From the NCBI GenBank assembly GCA_028689585.1, contig JAQVCW010000010.1:1-64000 (forward strand): DNA of 64,000 nucleotides, given 5' to 3'. The notes beneath the pieces were generated by a model. It was given only the letters and a program-made list of their open reading frames with translations. It was not told where the DNA came from and did no database searches. Positions within the stretch are counted from its first letter, which is position 1; every line of letters starts with the position of its first letter. Source of the stretch: Lachnospiraceae bacterium (GTDB lineage Bacteria; Bacillota; Clostridia; Lachnospirales; Lachnospiraceae). Below, piece after piece: positions 31,799 through 40,607 of the stretch. The translations under genes were made by a program, and so were the position numbers.

Positions 31799-32076
31799 GT
31801 TACAGTTCAGCCTTGAAGTGAGGACGTTCCTCGGAAGGCCGCCCCAGATATGCTGCGGGGGCTGTTTCGAGGGCCAAGAGCATCTAAGGCTTCCACAGAG
31901 TGTTCCAAAAGCAGGAATTGGAAGTCATAACTCGCCTTCGGCTCAAACAAATGACTCCCAATTCCATGGAACACCCTGTGGAAACCAAGATGCTTAGGCC
32001 TTCTGCAAATGCCCCCGCAGCATATCTGGGACTGCCTCCCGGGGAGCTGTGCATCAAGTAAAAGCTGAACAGTAAC
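31799..32076. mobile_element. Non-coding mobile element, long copy A, with 8-bp target duplication
   Basis: The 278-bp element has terminal inverted repeats GTTACAGTTCAGC (31799-31811) and GCTGAACAGTAAC (32064-32076). It is flanked on both sides by TTTTTCAG (31791-31798 and 32077-32084), a perfect 8-bp target-site duplication. Inside are nested stems: 31843-31862 with 32011-32030 (20 bp, perfect), AGCATCT with AGATGCT (31879-31885/31988-31994), TTCCACAG-TGTTCC with GGAACA-CTGTGGAA, and 31914-31928 with 31951-31965. The end loop is AACTCGCC-TTC-GGCTCA-AACAA. There is no ORF of note. Copy B at 48918 has the same plan and loop but different arm sequences. Transposase and function are unknown. 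Confidence 0.85.
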
Positions 32077-32106
32077 TTTTTCAGAACTCGTTATATATTT
32101 CCTCCC

Positions 32107-32135
32107 TTGGAACTTTTTATAACAGGTGGTATAAT
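32107..32135 (+). promoter_or_regulatory. Promoter of the M18 aminopeptidase gene
   Basis: TTGGAA (32107-32112), a 17-nt spacer and TATAAT (32130-32135), just right of mobile element A. Confidence 0.7.
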
Positions 32136-32240
32136 AGGATACGAAACGCATACAGAATACATAAAAACCGCGCTTGCGCAGGATATCATCCTGCACACGC
32201 TGAAGAAAATCAAAGAAGAGACAGAAAGGAAATGAACAAA

Positions 32241-33671
32241 ATGAATCAGGAAAATGCATGGAAATTATATACCGACGAACAATGTCGGGAGCTGGAAACA
32301 CTGTCAGACAATTATAAAGATTTTTTGAATAAAGGAAAAACGGAGCGTGAATGTGTCAAAGAGACTGTCAAACAGGCGGAAGCTGCCGGGTACCGCAGTC
32401 TGGAAACAATCTGTGCTGAAGGGAAACAACTGCATCCGGGAGATAAGGTGTATGCAGTCTGCATGAACAAAGCGATTGCATTGTTTTTGATGGGAAAAAA
32501 TCCCATGAAACAGGGAATGAAGATCCTGGGCGCCCATATCGATTCACCGAGACTGGATCTGAAGCAGAATCCACTGTATGAAGACACAGAGATGGCATTT
32601 TTGGATACCCATTATTATGGCGGAGTAAAGAAATACCAGTGGGTGACCATACCGCTGGCAATGCATGGCGTGGTTGCAAAAAAAGATGGCACGATGACAG
32701 AAATCTGCATTGGAGAAGATGAAATGGATCCCATTTTCTGTGTGACGGATCTGCTGATCCATCTGTCAGGAGAACAGCTGGAGAAAAAGGCCAGAGTTGT
32801 GATTGAAGGGGAAAATCTGGATGTACTGGTTGGCAGCCGGCCTCTGACAATGGAGAAGAATTCTGCTGATGCCGGGACTGACGCAGCGCAGGAAGATGCG
32901 GAAAAGAAAGAAAAGGATGCCGTGAAAGCAGGAATTCTTAAGATTTTGAAAGATAAATACGATATGGAAGAGGAAGACTTCCTCTCTGCGGAAATCGAAA
33001 TCGTTCCGGCGGGAAATGCCAGAGACTGCGGACTGGACCGCAGCATGATAGCAGCTTACGGACAGGATGACAGAGTTTGCGCTTACACCTCTCTGGCGGC
33101 TATGCTGAAGGCCGAAGTGCAGGATATGACCTGCTGTTGTCTGCTGGTGGACAAAGAAGAAATCGGCAGCGTGGGCGCTACCGGTATGCAGTCCCGTTTC
33201 TTTGAAAACACGGTAGCGGAAGTAATGAACTGTGCAGGCCAGTATTCTGAACTGGATTTACGCAGATGTCTGTCAAACTGTAAAATGCTGTCCTCTGATG
33301 TGAGCGCAGCCTACGATCCGCTGTATGCAGCCGCATATGAAAAACGCAATGCCGCATATTTTGGCAAAGGTATGGTATTTAACAAATATACCGGTGCCAG
33401 AGGAAAATCCGGTTCCAACGATGCCAATGCGGAATATCTTGGTTGGCTGCGCGGAGTTATGGATAAGTATAAGGTAACATTTCAGACGGCAGAACTGGGC
33501 AAAGTGGATATTGGCGGAGGCGGAACCATCGCATTTATCACTGCACTTTACGGAATGGATGTGGTGGACAGCGGCGTAGCAGTGCTGAATATGCATGCAC
33601 CGATGGAAATCACCAGCAAATCAGATGTATATGAGACAATGAAAGGGTACTGTGCATTTTTGCAGGGATAA
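32241..33671 (+). CDS. M18 family aminopeptidase (aspartyl aminopeptidase-like)
   Basis: The product has 476 residues. Zinc-ligand and catalytic motifs of M18 are visible: GAHIDSPRLD, DKEEIGSVGATGM, and GKVDIGGGGTIAF near the C-terminus. M18 enzymes are cytosolic dodecamers that remove N-terminal acidic or neutral residues from peptides. An ATG at 32232 has AAAGGA only 1 nt away; the ATG at 32241 has normal spacing and is chosen. An Ala/Glu/Lys-rich insertion around residues 210-235 separates the two halves of the fold. Confidence 0.9.
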   Translation: MNQENAWKLYTDEQCRELETLSDNYKDFLNKGKTERECVKETVKQAEAAGYRSLETICAEGKQLHPGDKVYAVCMNKAIALFLMGKNPMKQGMKILGAHIDSPRLDLKQNPLYEDTEMAFLDTHYYGGVKKYQWVTIPLAMHGVVAKKDGTMTEICIGEDEMDPIFCVTDLLIHLSGEQLEKKARVVIEGENLDVLVGSRPLTMEKNSADAGTDAAQEDAEKKEKDAVKAGILKILKDKYDMEEEDFLSAEIEIVPAGNARDCGLDRSMIAAYGQDDRVCAYTSLAAMLKAEVQDMTCCCLLVDKEEIGSVGATGMQSRFFENTVAEVMNCAGQYSELDLRRCLSNCKMLSSDVSAAYDPLYAAAYEKRNAAYFGKGMVFNKYTGARGKSGSNDANAEYLGWLRGVMDKYKVTFQTAELGKVDIGGGGTIAFITALYGMDVVDSGVAVLNMHAPMEITSKSDVYETMKGYCAFLQG

Positions 33672-33845
33672 GAGACTGGCGCAGGCACCGATAGAGGATA
33701 TCACCATGCGGACGCAGATTTTACCGCGCTCAAAAGAGGTATCGAATAAGAACATAGAAGCATTTTTGAAAAAATAGCTGGCGCATTCTTGTGACTTCAG
33801 TCGTGAGTTAGCCAACTGAAGGGAAACGGAACAGGAGCAAAACGT

Positions 33846-35498
33846 ATGACAGATCAGGACAGGCGGAAATCAGATATGCATGAGATAAAGCTGGACGAGA
33901 GCGGGGCCAGCCGGTACGAAGGTCAGCCGGGAGAGAGCGGAGTCAGCCGGTACGAAGGTCAGCCGGGTGAGAGCAAAGTCAGCCGGTACGAAGGTCAGCC
34001 GGGTGAGAGCGGAGTCAGCCGGTACGAAGGTCAGCCGGGTGAGAGCGGAGTCAGCCAGTACGAAGGTCAGCCGAATGAGAGCAGAGCCGGCCAGCACGAA
34101 AGCCGGCCGGATGAGAGCAAGGCCAGCCAGTACGAAGGTCAGCCGGATGAAAGCAGGGCCAGTCAGCACGAAGGTCAGCCGGCCGAGAGCGGAGTCAGCC
34201 AGTACAAGGGTCAGCCGGGTGAGAGCGAAGCCAGCCAGTACGAAAACCAGCCGGACGAGAGTAGAGTCAGCCAGTACGAAAATCAGCCGAAGGAAGAGAA
34301 ACGCGAGCGGAAAAATTCTAAGCTTCACATGCAGTACCGCCATGATCAGAAAGGCGCCAGCCTTTCTGTCCTGGGTTATGGATGTATGCGTTTTACTAAG
34401 AAATATGGAAAAATTATTTTTGACAAAGCGGAGCGGGAAGTGATGCTGGCAATCCGCCACGGGGTAAATTATCTGGACACGGCGTATATTTATCCTGGCA
34501 GCGAGGAATGCCTGGGGAAAATTCTGGAAAAAAATCACTGCAGGGATAAGGTAAATATTGCAACGAAGCTGCCCCATTATCTGATCAAATCCAGGGAAGG
34601 TCTGGAAAAATGTTTTCGGGAACAGTTAAGGCGCCTTCAGACAGATCATATTGATTATTATCTGATGCATATGCTGACCGATGTGGCCACCTGGGAGCGG
34701 CTGAAAAAACTGGGCATTGAAGAGTGGATCCGGGAAAAGCTGGATCGGGGCCAGATTCGTAACATAGGCTTCTCCTATCATGGTAATTCAGATATGTTTA
34801 TGAAGCTGATAGACGTCTATTCATGGAATTTCTGTCAGATTCAGTATAATTATATGGATGAGCACACACAGGCAGGACGGGCAGGTCTGCATTATGCGGC
34901 GGCAAAAGGTCTTCCTGTAATTATCATGGAACCGCTCAGAGGCGGCCGCCTGGTCAATCTGCTTCCGAAAACAGCTCAGCAGTTGATCGCGGACAGCGGC
35001 CGCACTGCGCCGGAATGGGCATTTCGCTGGCTATGGAATCAGCCGGAGGTAACGGTGGTGCTGTCCGGTATGAATTCCCGCCAGATGATAAAGGAAAATA
35101 TTATCCAGGCATGTAAATCCAGCGCCGGAATGATGACGGTAGAAGACTTTGCACTGATTGAAAATGTGAAAGCAGAGATCAACGGTAAAGTAAAAATCGG
35201 CTGTACCGGCTGCGGCTACTGTATGCCCTGCCCTCAAGGGGTGGATATTCCAGCCTGCTTCCGAAGCTATAACATGCGCTATACCGAAAACAAATTTTCC
35301 GGTTTTCGGGAGTATTTCATGTGCACTACTATGAAAAAAAATGTATGCAATGCGTCTCTCTGCGTAAAATGCGGGAGATGTGAAAAACACTGTCCCCAGG
35401 GACTGCCGATCCGGGAAAATCTGGAGAAGGTGAAGAAAGAGATGGAAGGGCCGGCGTACCAGGTGGTGCGGCAGGTGAAACGGTTTATTAAGCTGTAA
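33846..35498 (+). CDS. Aldo/keto reductase with [4Fe-4S] C-terminus and N-terminal 12-residue repeats
   Basis: The product has 550 residues. Residues 18-149 are eleven tandem 12-residue units of the form ESxxSxYEGQPx. From about residue 160 a TIM-barrel aldo/keto reductase follows (LGYGCMRF, DTAYIYPGSE, KLPHY, HMLTD, GFSYHG). The C-terminus carries two ferredoxin-like clusters: C453-x2-C-x2-C-x3-C-P and CVKCGRCEKHCPQG. Such AKR-ferredoxin fusions are common in Clostridia; their substrates are unknown. The repeat extension is not part of the family and is absent from the fold, so it may be a linker or interaction tail, or a contingency tract. AGGAG precedes the ATG at 33846. Confidence 0.85.
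   Translation: MTDQDRRKSDMHEIKLDESGASRYEGQPGESGVSRYEGQPGESKVSRYEGQPGESGVSRYEGQPGESGVSQYEGQPNESRAGQHESRPDESKASQYEGQPDESRASQHEGQPAESGVSQYKGQPGESEASQYENQPDESRVSQYENQPKEEKRERKNSKLHMQYRHDQKGASLSVLGYGCMRFTKKYGKIIFDKAEREVMLAIRHGVNYLDTAYIYPGSEECLGKILEKNHCRDKVNIATKLPHYLIKSREGLEKCFREQLRRLQTDHIDYYLMHMLTDVATWERLKKLGIEEWIREKLDRGQIRNIGFSYHGNSDMFMKLIDVYSWNFCQIQYNYMDEHTQAGRAGLHYAAAKGLPVIIMEPLRGGRLVNLLPKTAQQLIADSGRTAPEWAFRWLWNQPEVTVVLSGMNSRQMIKENIIQACKSSAGMMTVEDFALIENVKAEINGKVKIGCTGCGYCMPCPQGVDIPACFRSYNMRYTENKFSGFREYFMCTTMKKNVCNASLCVKCGRCEKHCPQGLPIRENLEKVKKEMEGPAYQVVRQVKRFIKL
33897..34292 (+). repeat. 36-bp in-frame minisatellite, eleven units
   Basis: Eleven 36-bp units encode ESGASRYEGQPG-like dodecapeptides. 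Units 1-5 are nearly identical; units 6-11 diverge (e.g. ESRAGQHESRPD). Because the period is a multiple of three, all frames stay open here, which makes spurious overlapping ORFs. Copy-number change would keep the reading frame. Confidence 0.95.
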
Positions 35499-35633
35499 AA
35501 TAATATATATTTATGCCGTTACAATACTGCCTGCATTGCAGCATTGTTAATAAAGAAATTCACAAAAAATTATTTGATTTATTGTGAAAACTACCAAAAA
35601 AACTTAATTTAATGAAAAAAAATGATCAAAATG

Positions 35634-35662
35634 TTGACAAAACGTTTTGCCTTAGTTATAAT
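35634..35662 (+). promoter_or_regulatory. Promoter of the BmpA/NupABC-like operon
   Basis: TTGACA (35634-35639), a 17-nt spacer and TATAAT (35657-35662): both boxes match the sigma-A consensus. The 35499-35837 interval is AT-rich and otherwise holds only the operators listed separately. Confidence 0.9.
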
Positions 35663-35775
35663 TATTTTAAATTTAAAACGTTAAAGAAAAAAGTGAATTT
35701 CAATAGGAATCGAAACACAAATAGTGAACTGATTTATATTGAAATTTTATTTCTCCTTTTGATTAAACGTTTTAT
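35639..35775 (+). promoter_or_regulatory. Three AACGTT-centred LacI-type operators
   Basis: O1 AAAACGTTTT (35639-35648) lies in the promoter spacer. O2 AAAACGTTAAA (35675-35685) lies just downstream of the start point. O3 ATTAAACGTTTTAT (35762-35775) is a near-perfect palindrome further down. Palindromes with a central CG are typical of LacI-family sites. The LacI-type regulator at the end of the same gene run is the likely ligand-controlled repressor. Confidence 0.7.
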
Positions 35776-35837
35776 CAGAACATAGATCCAAAAGGATCTC
35801 AACAATTTACTTACCTAAAGGTAAAGGAGGAAGAAGA

Positions 35838-36878
35838 ATGAAGAAAGTATTGAGCGTAGTTATGGCATCAGCACTGTGTCTTGGTATGGTAACTCCAGTA
35901 TTTGCTGAAGCAGCAGATGCAGATCCTGTCCGTGTATGTATTGTATACACAGGAAACCTGGGAGACAAATCTTACAATGACTCTTGTAATGCAGGGGCAG
36001 AAAAAGCAGTAGAAGATTTTGGAATTGAACTGAAGTCTCTGGAAGGATCCACAGCTCAGGAATGGGAAGCAAACCTGGTATCAGCATGTGAAGAAGGATA
36101 TGATCTGATCATTGGAGCATCTTCTAATATTGCTGATTATATTGTAAAACATGGACCGGATTATCCGGATACAAAATTTGCAGTTATTGATACTACGGTA
36201 GATCTTCCAAATGTTGAGTCCATTAGCTTTGCACAGAACCAGGGATCTTTCCTTGCAGGTGCAGCAGCAGCAATGTTTACCGAAAAGACAGACATTGAGG
36301 GTGTAAACGAGGATGCGATTATCGGCTGGGTAGGCGGTATGGATATTCCGGTGCTTCATGATTTTTATACCGGTTATGAGCAAGGAGCAAAATATATCAA
36401 TCCTGATATTCAGATCCTTCAGGCATTTGCAGGTTCCTGGTCAGATCCTCTGAAAGGCAAAGAACTGACTCTGGCTCAGTATGAACAGGGCGCAGATATT
36501 GTTATGAATGTTGCATCCGGTACCGGCTCCGGTATTCTGGAAGGTGCAAAAGAAGCTGGTCTGTATGCAATCGGTGTTGACCTGAATCAGGATAATGATC
36601 AGCCAGGTTCTGTTCTGACCTCCATGGTGAAACGAGTAGATAATGCATGTTATCTGGTTATTCAGTCTGTTGTTGAAGGAACCTTTGCAGGTGGAACGAC
36701 ACAGTACCTGTCTCTGACAGAAGGCGGCGTCAGCCTTACCGATTTCTCTGTTATGAAAGAAGCCCTGGGTGATAAATTCCCGCAGGATATCGTAGACAAA
36801 TGTGATGAACTGGCAAAACAGATTATTTCTGGTGATATTGTAGTAGAGAATTATGAAGGCTTTGGACCGAACTCATAA
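35838..36878 (+). CDS. BMP-family nucleoside-binding receptor (BmpA/PnrA-like)
   Basis: The product has 346 residues. It has a signal peptide (MKKVLSVVMASALCLGMV..., cleavage near VFAEA) and a BMP/PnrA fold: GDKSYNDSCNAGAEKA, VESISFAQNQGSFLAGAAAAM, GWVGGMDIPVLHDFYTGYEQGA. These receptors bind purine nucleosides for BmpA-NupABC transporters. AAAGGAGG precedes the start. No lipobox Cys is present, as with the other receptor in this window. A strong terminator follows, so the receptor is probably made in excess over the transporter. Confidence 0.88.
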   Translation: MKKVLSVVMASALCLGMVTPVFAEAADADPVRVCIVYTGNLGDKSYNDSCNAGAEKAVEDFGIELKSLEGSTAQEWEANLVSACEEGYDLIIGASSNIADYIVKHGPDYPDTKFAVIDTTVDLPNVESISFAQNQGSFLAGAAAAMFTEKTDIEGVNEDAIIGWVGGMDIPVLHDFYTGYEQGAKYINPDIQILQAFAGSWSDPLKGKELTLAQYEQGADIVMNVASGTGSGILEGAKEAGLYAIGVDLNQDNDQPGSVLTSMVKRVDNACYLVIQSVVEGTFAGGTTQYLSLTEGGVSLTDFSVMKEALGDKFPQDIVDKCDELAKQIISGDIVVENYEGFGPNS

Positions 36879-36890
36879 TTGAAAATAATT

Positions 36891-36923
36891 AAACAGGGGT
36901 TGCTGGTCAACCCCTGTTTTTTT
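36891..36923 (+). terminator. Attenuating terminator between receptor and ATPase genes
   Basis: AAACAGGGGTTG (36891-36902) pairs with CAACCCCTGTTT (36908-36919), followed by a seven-base T-run. The downstream genes have no separate promoter that I can see, so partial read-through is likely. Confidence 0.85.
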
Positions 36924-36937
36924 AAAGAGGGACAACA

Positions 36938-38485
36938 ATGAATGAATATGTAATAGAAATGAAAAATATCGTAAAAACATTTGGTGAAGTGCAGGCGGTA
37001 AAGCACGGAGAGTTTACTCTGAGAAGAGGAGAAATACATTCTCTGATTGGTGAAAATGGAGCTGGAAAGTCTACCATGATGAAACTGCTGTATGGTATGT
37101 ATCCGATTAACAGCGGCAGCATTGTGATCAACGGAGAAAATATAACAAAGCTGGATCCTAAAATTGCAATCAGCCATGGTGTTGGTATGGTACATCAGGA
37201 GTTTATGCTGGTTAGCGATTTGACGGTACTGGAAAATGTGATTCTCGGCTTTGAACCCAAAAAAGGCATTGGAATTGACTACGAAAAAGCAAAAAGAGAT
37301 GCGCAGCAGTATATTGATCAGTATAATATGGAAATCCAATTGGACAAAAAGGTAAGCCAGATATCTGTAGGAGAAGCACAGCGTGTGGAAATTATAAAGA
37401 CACTGATGCGCGGAGTTGAGATTATCATTTTGGATGAACCGACAGCCGTACTGACTCCACAGGAGACCAGAAAGCTTTTTGAGATTTTGGGTAATCTGAA
37501 GGCAGAGGGAAAATCCCTGGTATTTATTTCCCATAAATTAAATGAAGTTATGGAAATATCTGACCGTATTACGGTAATGCGTCAGGGAGAATACATGGGA
37601 ACCGTGGATAAAGACAAAACTACGCCTCTGGATCTGACCAAACGTATGATAGGACGTGAAGTATTTCTGAATATCGACAAGACCTATTCCAAAATCGGAA
37701 GTACCATTTTGGAAGTAAAAGATGCCTGGATACCGTCGCCGAAAGAGACCTCAAAAATCAGAGGAATTTCGCTTCATGTAAATGAGGGCGAGATAGTAGG
37801 AGTAGCCGGTATTGATGGAAACGGTCAGTCCGAACTGGTAGAGGCCATTACCGGATTGAGACGGGTAGAAAAGGGAAATATTCTGCTGAATGGAAAAGAT
37901 ATAACCAATATGTCTCCGCGAAAAATCAGAGATACAGGTCTGGCTCATATTCCAGAGGACAGAAATACCCGTGGCTTGAACAGAGGCATATCCATTGAAA
38001 ACAACCTGATTGCCGTTCAGATTGACGAGTCGTCCTTTAATAAGGGCATTGTACTGGATACAGTGGCACAGGACAAGTATGCAGCGCAACTGGTAAAGGA
38101 TTTCGATATCAGACCGACGGATTATAAGACGCTGACTTCTTCACTTTCCGGTGGAAATGCACAGAAGGTAGTAGTAGCGCGGGAAGTTTCGATGAAGAAA
38201 AAATTACTTATTGCATCTCAGCCTACGCGTGGTGTGGATATCGGAGCGATTGAAGCTATTCGTAATACATTGGAAAAAGCCAAAAAAGATGGAGCAGGTG
38301 TACTTTTGATTTCAGCAGAACTGGAGGAAATCATCTCTTTGTCTGATCGTATTATTGTAATGCATGAAGGAAAAATTACCGGTGAACTGCCGGCAGGAGA
38401 AGCAAATGAAAATAATCTTGGCCTTTTGATGATGGGTGGAATGACAGATACATCAGAAGCGGGGAAAGGAGCAGTGACATTATGA
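36938..38485 (+). CDS. Nucleoside ABC transporter, tandem ATPase (NupA/YufO-like)
   Basis: The product has 515 residues with two ABC domains. Domain one has Walker A GENGAGKST, signature ISVGEAQRVEI and Walker B IIILDEPTAVL. Domain two has a degenerate Walker A (GIDGNGQSEL) and signature LSGGNAQKVVVAREV, typical of this family. It energises uptake through the two permeases that follow. The stop overlaps the next start (ATGA). Confidence 0.9.
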   Translation: MNEYVIEMKNIVKTFGEVQAVKHGEFTLRRGEIHSLIGENGAGKSTMMKLLYGMYPINSGSIVINGENITKLDPKIAISHGVGMVHQEFMLVSDLTVLENVILGFEPKKGIGIDYEKAKRDAQQYIDQYNMEIQLDKKVSQISVGEAQRVEIIKTLMRGVEIIILDEPTAVLTPQETRKLFEILGNLKAEGKSLVFISHKLNEVMEISDRITVMRQGEYMGTVDKDKTTPLDLTKRMIGREVFLNIDKTYSKIGSTILEVKDAWIPSPKETSKIRGISLHVNEGEIVGVAGIDGNGQSELVEAITGLRRVEKGNILLNGKDITNMSPRKIRDTGLAHIPEDRNTRGLNRGISIENNLIAVQIDESSFNKGIVLDTVAQDKYAAQLVKDFDIRPTDYKTLTSSLSGGNAQKVVVAREVSMKKKLLIASQPTRGVDIGAIEAIRNTLEKAKKDGAGVLLISAELEEIISLSDRIIVMHEGKITGELPAGEANENNLGLLMMGGMTDTSEAGKGAVTL

Positions 38486-39573
38486 AGCAGTCGGTAAAGG
38501 GTCTTGTAAAGATCCTGTTTACTTTAGTGCTGTCTCTTGCTATAGGTGCTGTTTTTATACTGGCAATCGGGGAAAGTCCGCTTGTGGCATATGGAGCGCT
38601 TCTGAAGGGAGCTTTTGGAACAAAACTTGGATTAGGAACCACTCTTGCGGGGTTTACACCGTTGATGGTGACTGCTATTGCTTTTGCAGTGGCGGCGCAG
38701 GCAGGCGCATTTAATGTCGGTGTCGAGGGTGAAGTAATCCTCGGAGGAATCACGGCTGCTTACATAGGTGTAAACTGGGGCTTTCTTCCGGCACCGTTGT
38801 TGTATCTGGCATGCTTTCTTGGAGCTATGCTGGTAGCTGCAGCATGGGCCCTGATTCCGGCAGTACTGAAAGCATATTATCAGGTATCTGAAGTTTGCGT
38901 GACCATTCTGATGAATACGGTTGCATTGTATATTGCATCGTATCTGGTAAGCGGCCCGATGAGTGCAGGAACGGCAAACCCACAGTCGGATCCGGTACTG
39001 GTTACCCTGCCTGCGATCATGAAGCCATCTTCCGCAAATGCCGGTATTTTTATTGCCATTATTGCGGTGATCGTGGTCATATTTATGCTGTATAAGACAA
39101 GATGGGGATATAAAATCCGAACAGTGGGAACGAATCCGGAACATGCTCAGTATGTAGGCATCAATGCGAAAAAAACGTTTATTTATGCTATGCTGCTGTC
39201 TGGTATGCTGGGCGGACTGGCTGGCTGTATTGAGGTTCTGGGTGTTCACGGTTATTATCTGGATGGTTTTGCAAAGGACCTTGGTACCAATGGTATGCTG
39301 GCAGCTCTGATTGTTAAATCTAACATGATAACAACACCGTTTATGGCATTTTTCCTGGCAGTGTTAAAATCAGGTGCGATGGCAATGCAGCAGTCAACTG
39401 GTGTTCCAAAGGCAATCGTAGATACTATTTCAGCAGTGTTTATTATTGTTGCGACAATGGAATTTGTAATACAGATAAAGGGAAGACACAATAAAAAGCA
39501 GAAAGCAGCAGTGATAACAGGTCATCCTATGCCGGAACAGGAAAAACCGGAAACATCAAAGAAGGAGGAGTAA
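38482..39573 (+). CDS. Nucleoside ABC transporter permease (NupB/YufP-like)
   Basis: The product has 363 residues with about nine membrane helices. Recognisable family stretches are AAQAGAFNVGVEGEVILGG and TVGTNPEHAQYVGINAKKT, the latter being the ATPase-contact loop. It overlaps the ATPase gene by 4 nt and forms the translocation pore with the next product. A charged tail (residues about 335-363) ends in KKEE. Confidence 0.9.
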   Translation: MKQSVKGLVKILFTLVLSLAIGAVFILAIGESPLVAYGALLKGAFGTKLGLGTTLAGFTPLMVTAIAFAVAAQAGAFNVGVEGEVILGGITAAYIGVNWGFLPAPLLYLACFLGAMLVAAAWALIPAVLKAYYQVSEVCVTILMNTVALYIASYLVSGPMSAGTANPQSDPVLVTLPAIMKPSSANAGIFIAIIAVIVVIFMLYKTRWGYKIRTVGTNPEHAQYVGINAKKTFIYAMLLSGMLGGLAGCIEVLGVHGYYLDGFAKDLGTNGMLAALIVKSNMITTPFMAFFLAVLKSGAMAMQQSTGVPKAIVDTISAVFIIVATMEFVIQIKGRHNKKQKAAVITGHPMPEQEKPETSKKEE

Positions 39574-39576
39574 GTC

Positions 39577-40530
39577 ATGGATCTTTTCGGTAATTTAGGC
39601 AAAATATTTAATGCTTCGTTGATTTATGCTACGTTTCGTGCCTCCACTCCGATTATTTTTGCAGCACTCTGTGCAGCAATTACACAGCAGGCGAATATTC
39701 TGAATATCGGAACAGAAGGTATCATGCTGGTAGGAGCTTTTACTGCGGTTGCAGTCAGCTATACGACTGGAAGCTGGATACTGGGAGTGCTGGCGGCGAT
39801 GATGGGCGGAGCCTGTATTGCTATGATTATGGCGGTGGGACATATTAAATATAATTCTGAAATCTGTGCGATTGGTATGGGTATCAATTTATTCGCAATT
39901 GCGATTACCAAATTTTTGATGAATGTGATATTCCATACAAATGGAACTTTTTCGGATCCGGGGATCATCGCAATTCCAAGAGTTCATATTCCATTTTTGG
40001 ATAATATTCCGGTTCTGGACACATTGTTAAACAACTGGTGTTTTACAGAGTGGTTCGTAATTATTTTTATTATTGTACTGCAGTATATTTTTTATAAAAC
40101 GGTATGGGGGCTGCGTCTTCGGGCGGTTGGTCAGTTTCCTATGGCAGCCCAGGCAGCAGGTATTAATGTCAATGCTATGAAATATCAGGCAATGCTTATT
40201 TCTGGATTGATCGGCGGCCTTGCAGGAGCACATCTGTCTCTGGGATACAGCACTCAATTTGTGGAAAACATGACAAACAGCCGTGGATTTATGGGTGTGG
40301 CAGCGATGTATTTTGGCGGAGCAAATCCCGTTTTAACTGCGGTAGGGTGTTTGCTTTTTGGTTTTGCGGATTCTGTTGGAGCGAGACTGCAGGCATATGG
40401 TTTCCCAGCTCAGTTCGTACTTTTAATGCCCTATCTTGTGACGGTTCTGGTGCTGGCTGTATCAATGGCTATTAAGCTTAACGCAGCCAAGAAACGGGAA
40501 TCTTCGCTGATTGTTCACGGAACCAGATAA
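39577..40530 (+). CDS. Nucleoside ABC transporter permease (NupC/YufQ-like)
   Basis: The product has 317 residues with multiple membrane helices. The family motif ITQQANILNIGTEGIMLVGAF corresponds to the NVGVEG motif of its partner, and the contact loop is RAVGQFPMAAQAAGINV. Its start lies 3 nt after the previous stop, with GGAGGAG just upstream. It completes the heterodimeric permease. Confidence 0.9.
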   Translation: MDLFGNLGKIFNASLIYATFRASTPIIFAALCAAITQQANILNIGTEGIMLVGAFTAVAVSYTTGSWILGVLAAMMGGACIAMIMAVGHIKYNSEICAIGMGINLFAIAITKFLMNVIFHTNGTFSDPGIIAIPRVHIPFLDNIPVLDTLLNNWCFTEWFVIIFIIVLQYIFYKTVWGLRLRAVGQFPMAAQAAGINVNAMKYQAMLISGLIGGLAGAHLSLGYSTQFVENMTNSRGFMGVAAMYFGGANPVLTAVGCLLFGFADSVGARLQAYGFPAQFVLLMPYLVTVLVLAVSMAIKLNAAKKRESSLIVHGTR

Positions 40531-40607
40531 TGGAATATCTATACAGCGTTTTAATGATATTAAGGCATTATCAAATTCAAAAAATCTATAAAAACAGATA
40601 GCGTCAA

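Noticed and set aside
33672..33845. 23-codon frame at 33706-33777 between the aminopeptidase and the aldo/keto reductase
   Set aside because: Weak ribosome site, no recognisable features, and a TTCAGT/ACTGAA hairpin alone explains the rest of the gap.
33870..34577. Long open frames on the other strand and in another frame over the 36-bp repeats
   Set aside because: A repeat period divisible by three keeps all frames open; these frames lack ribosome sites and family features.
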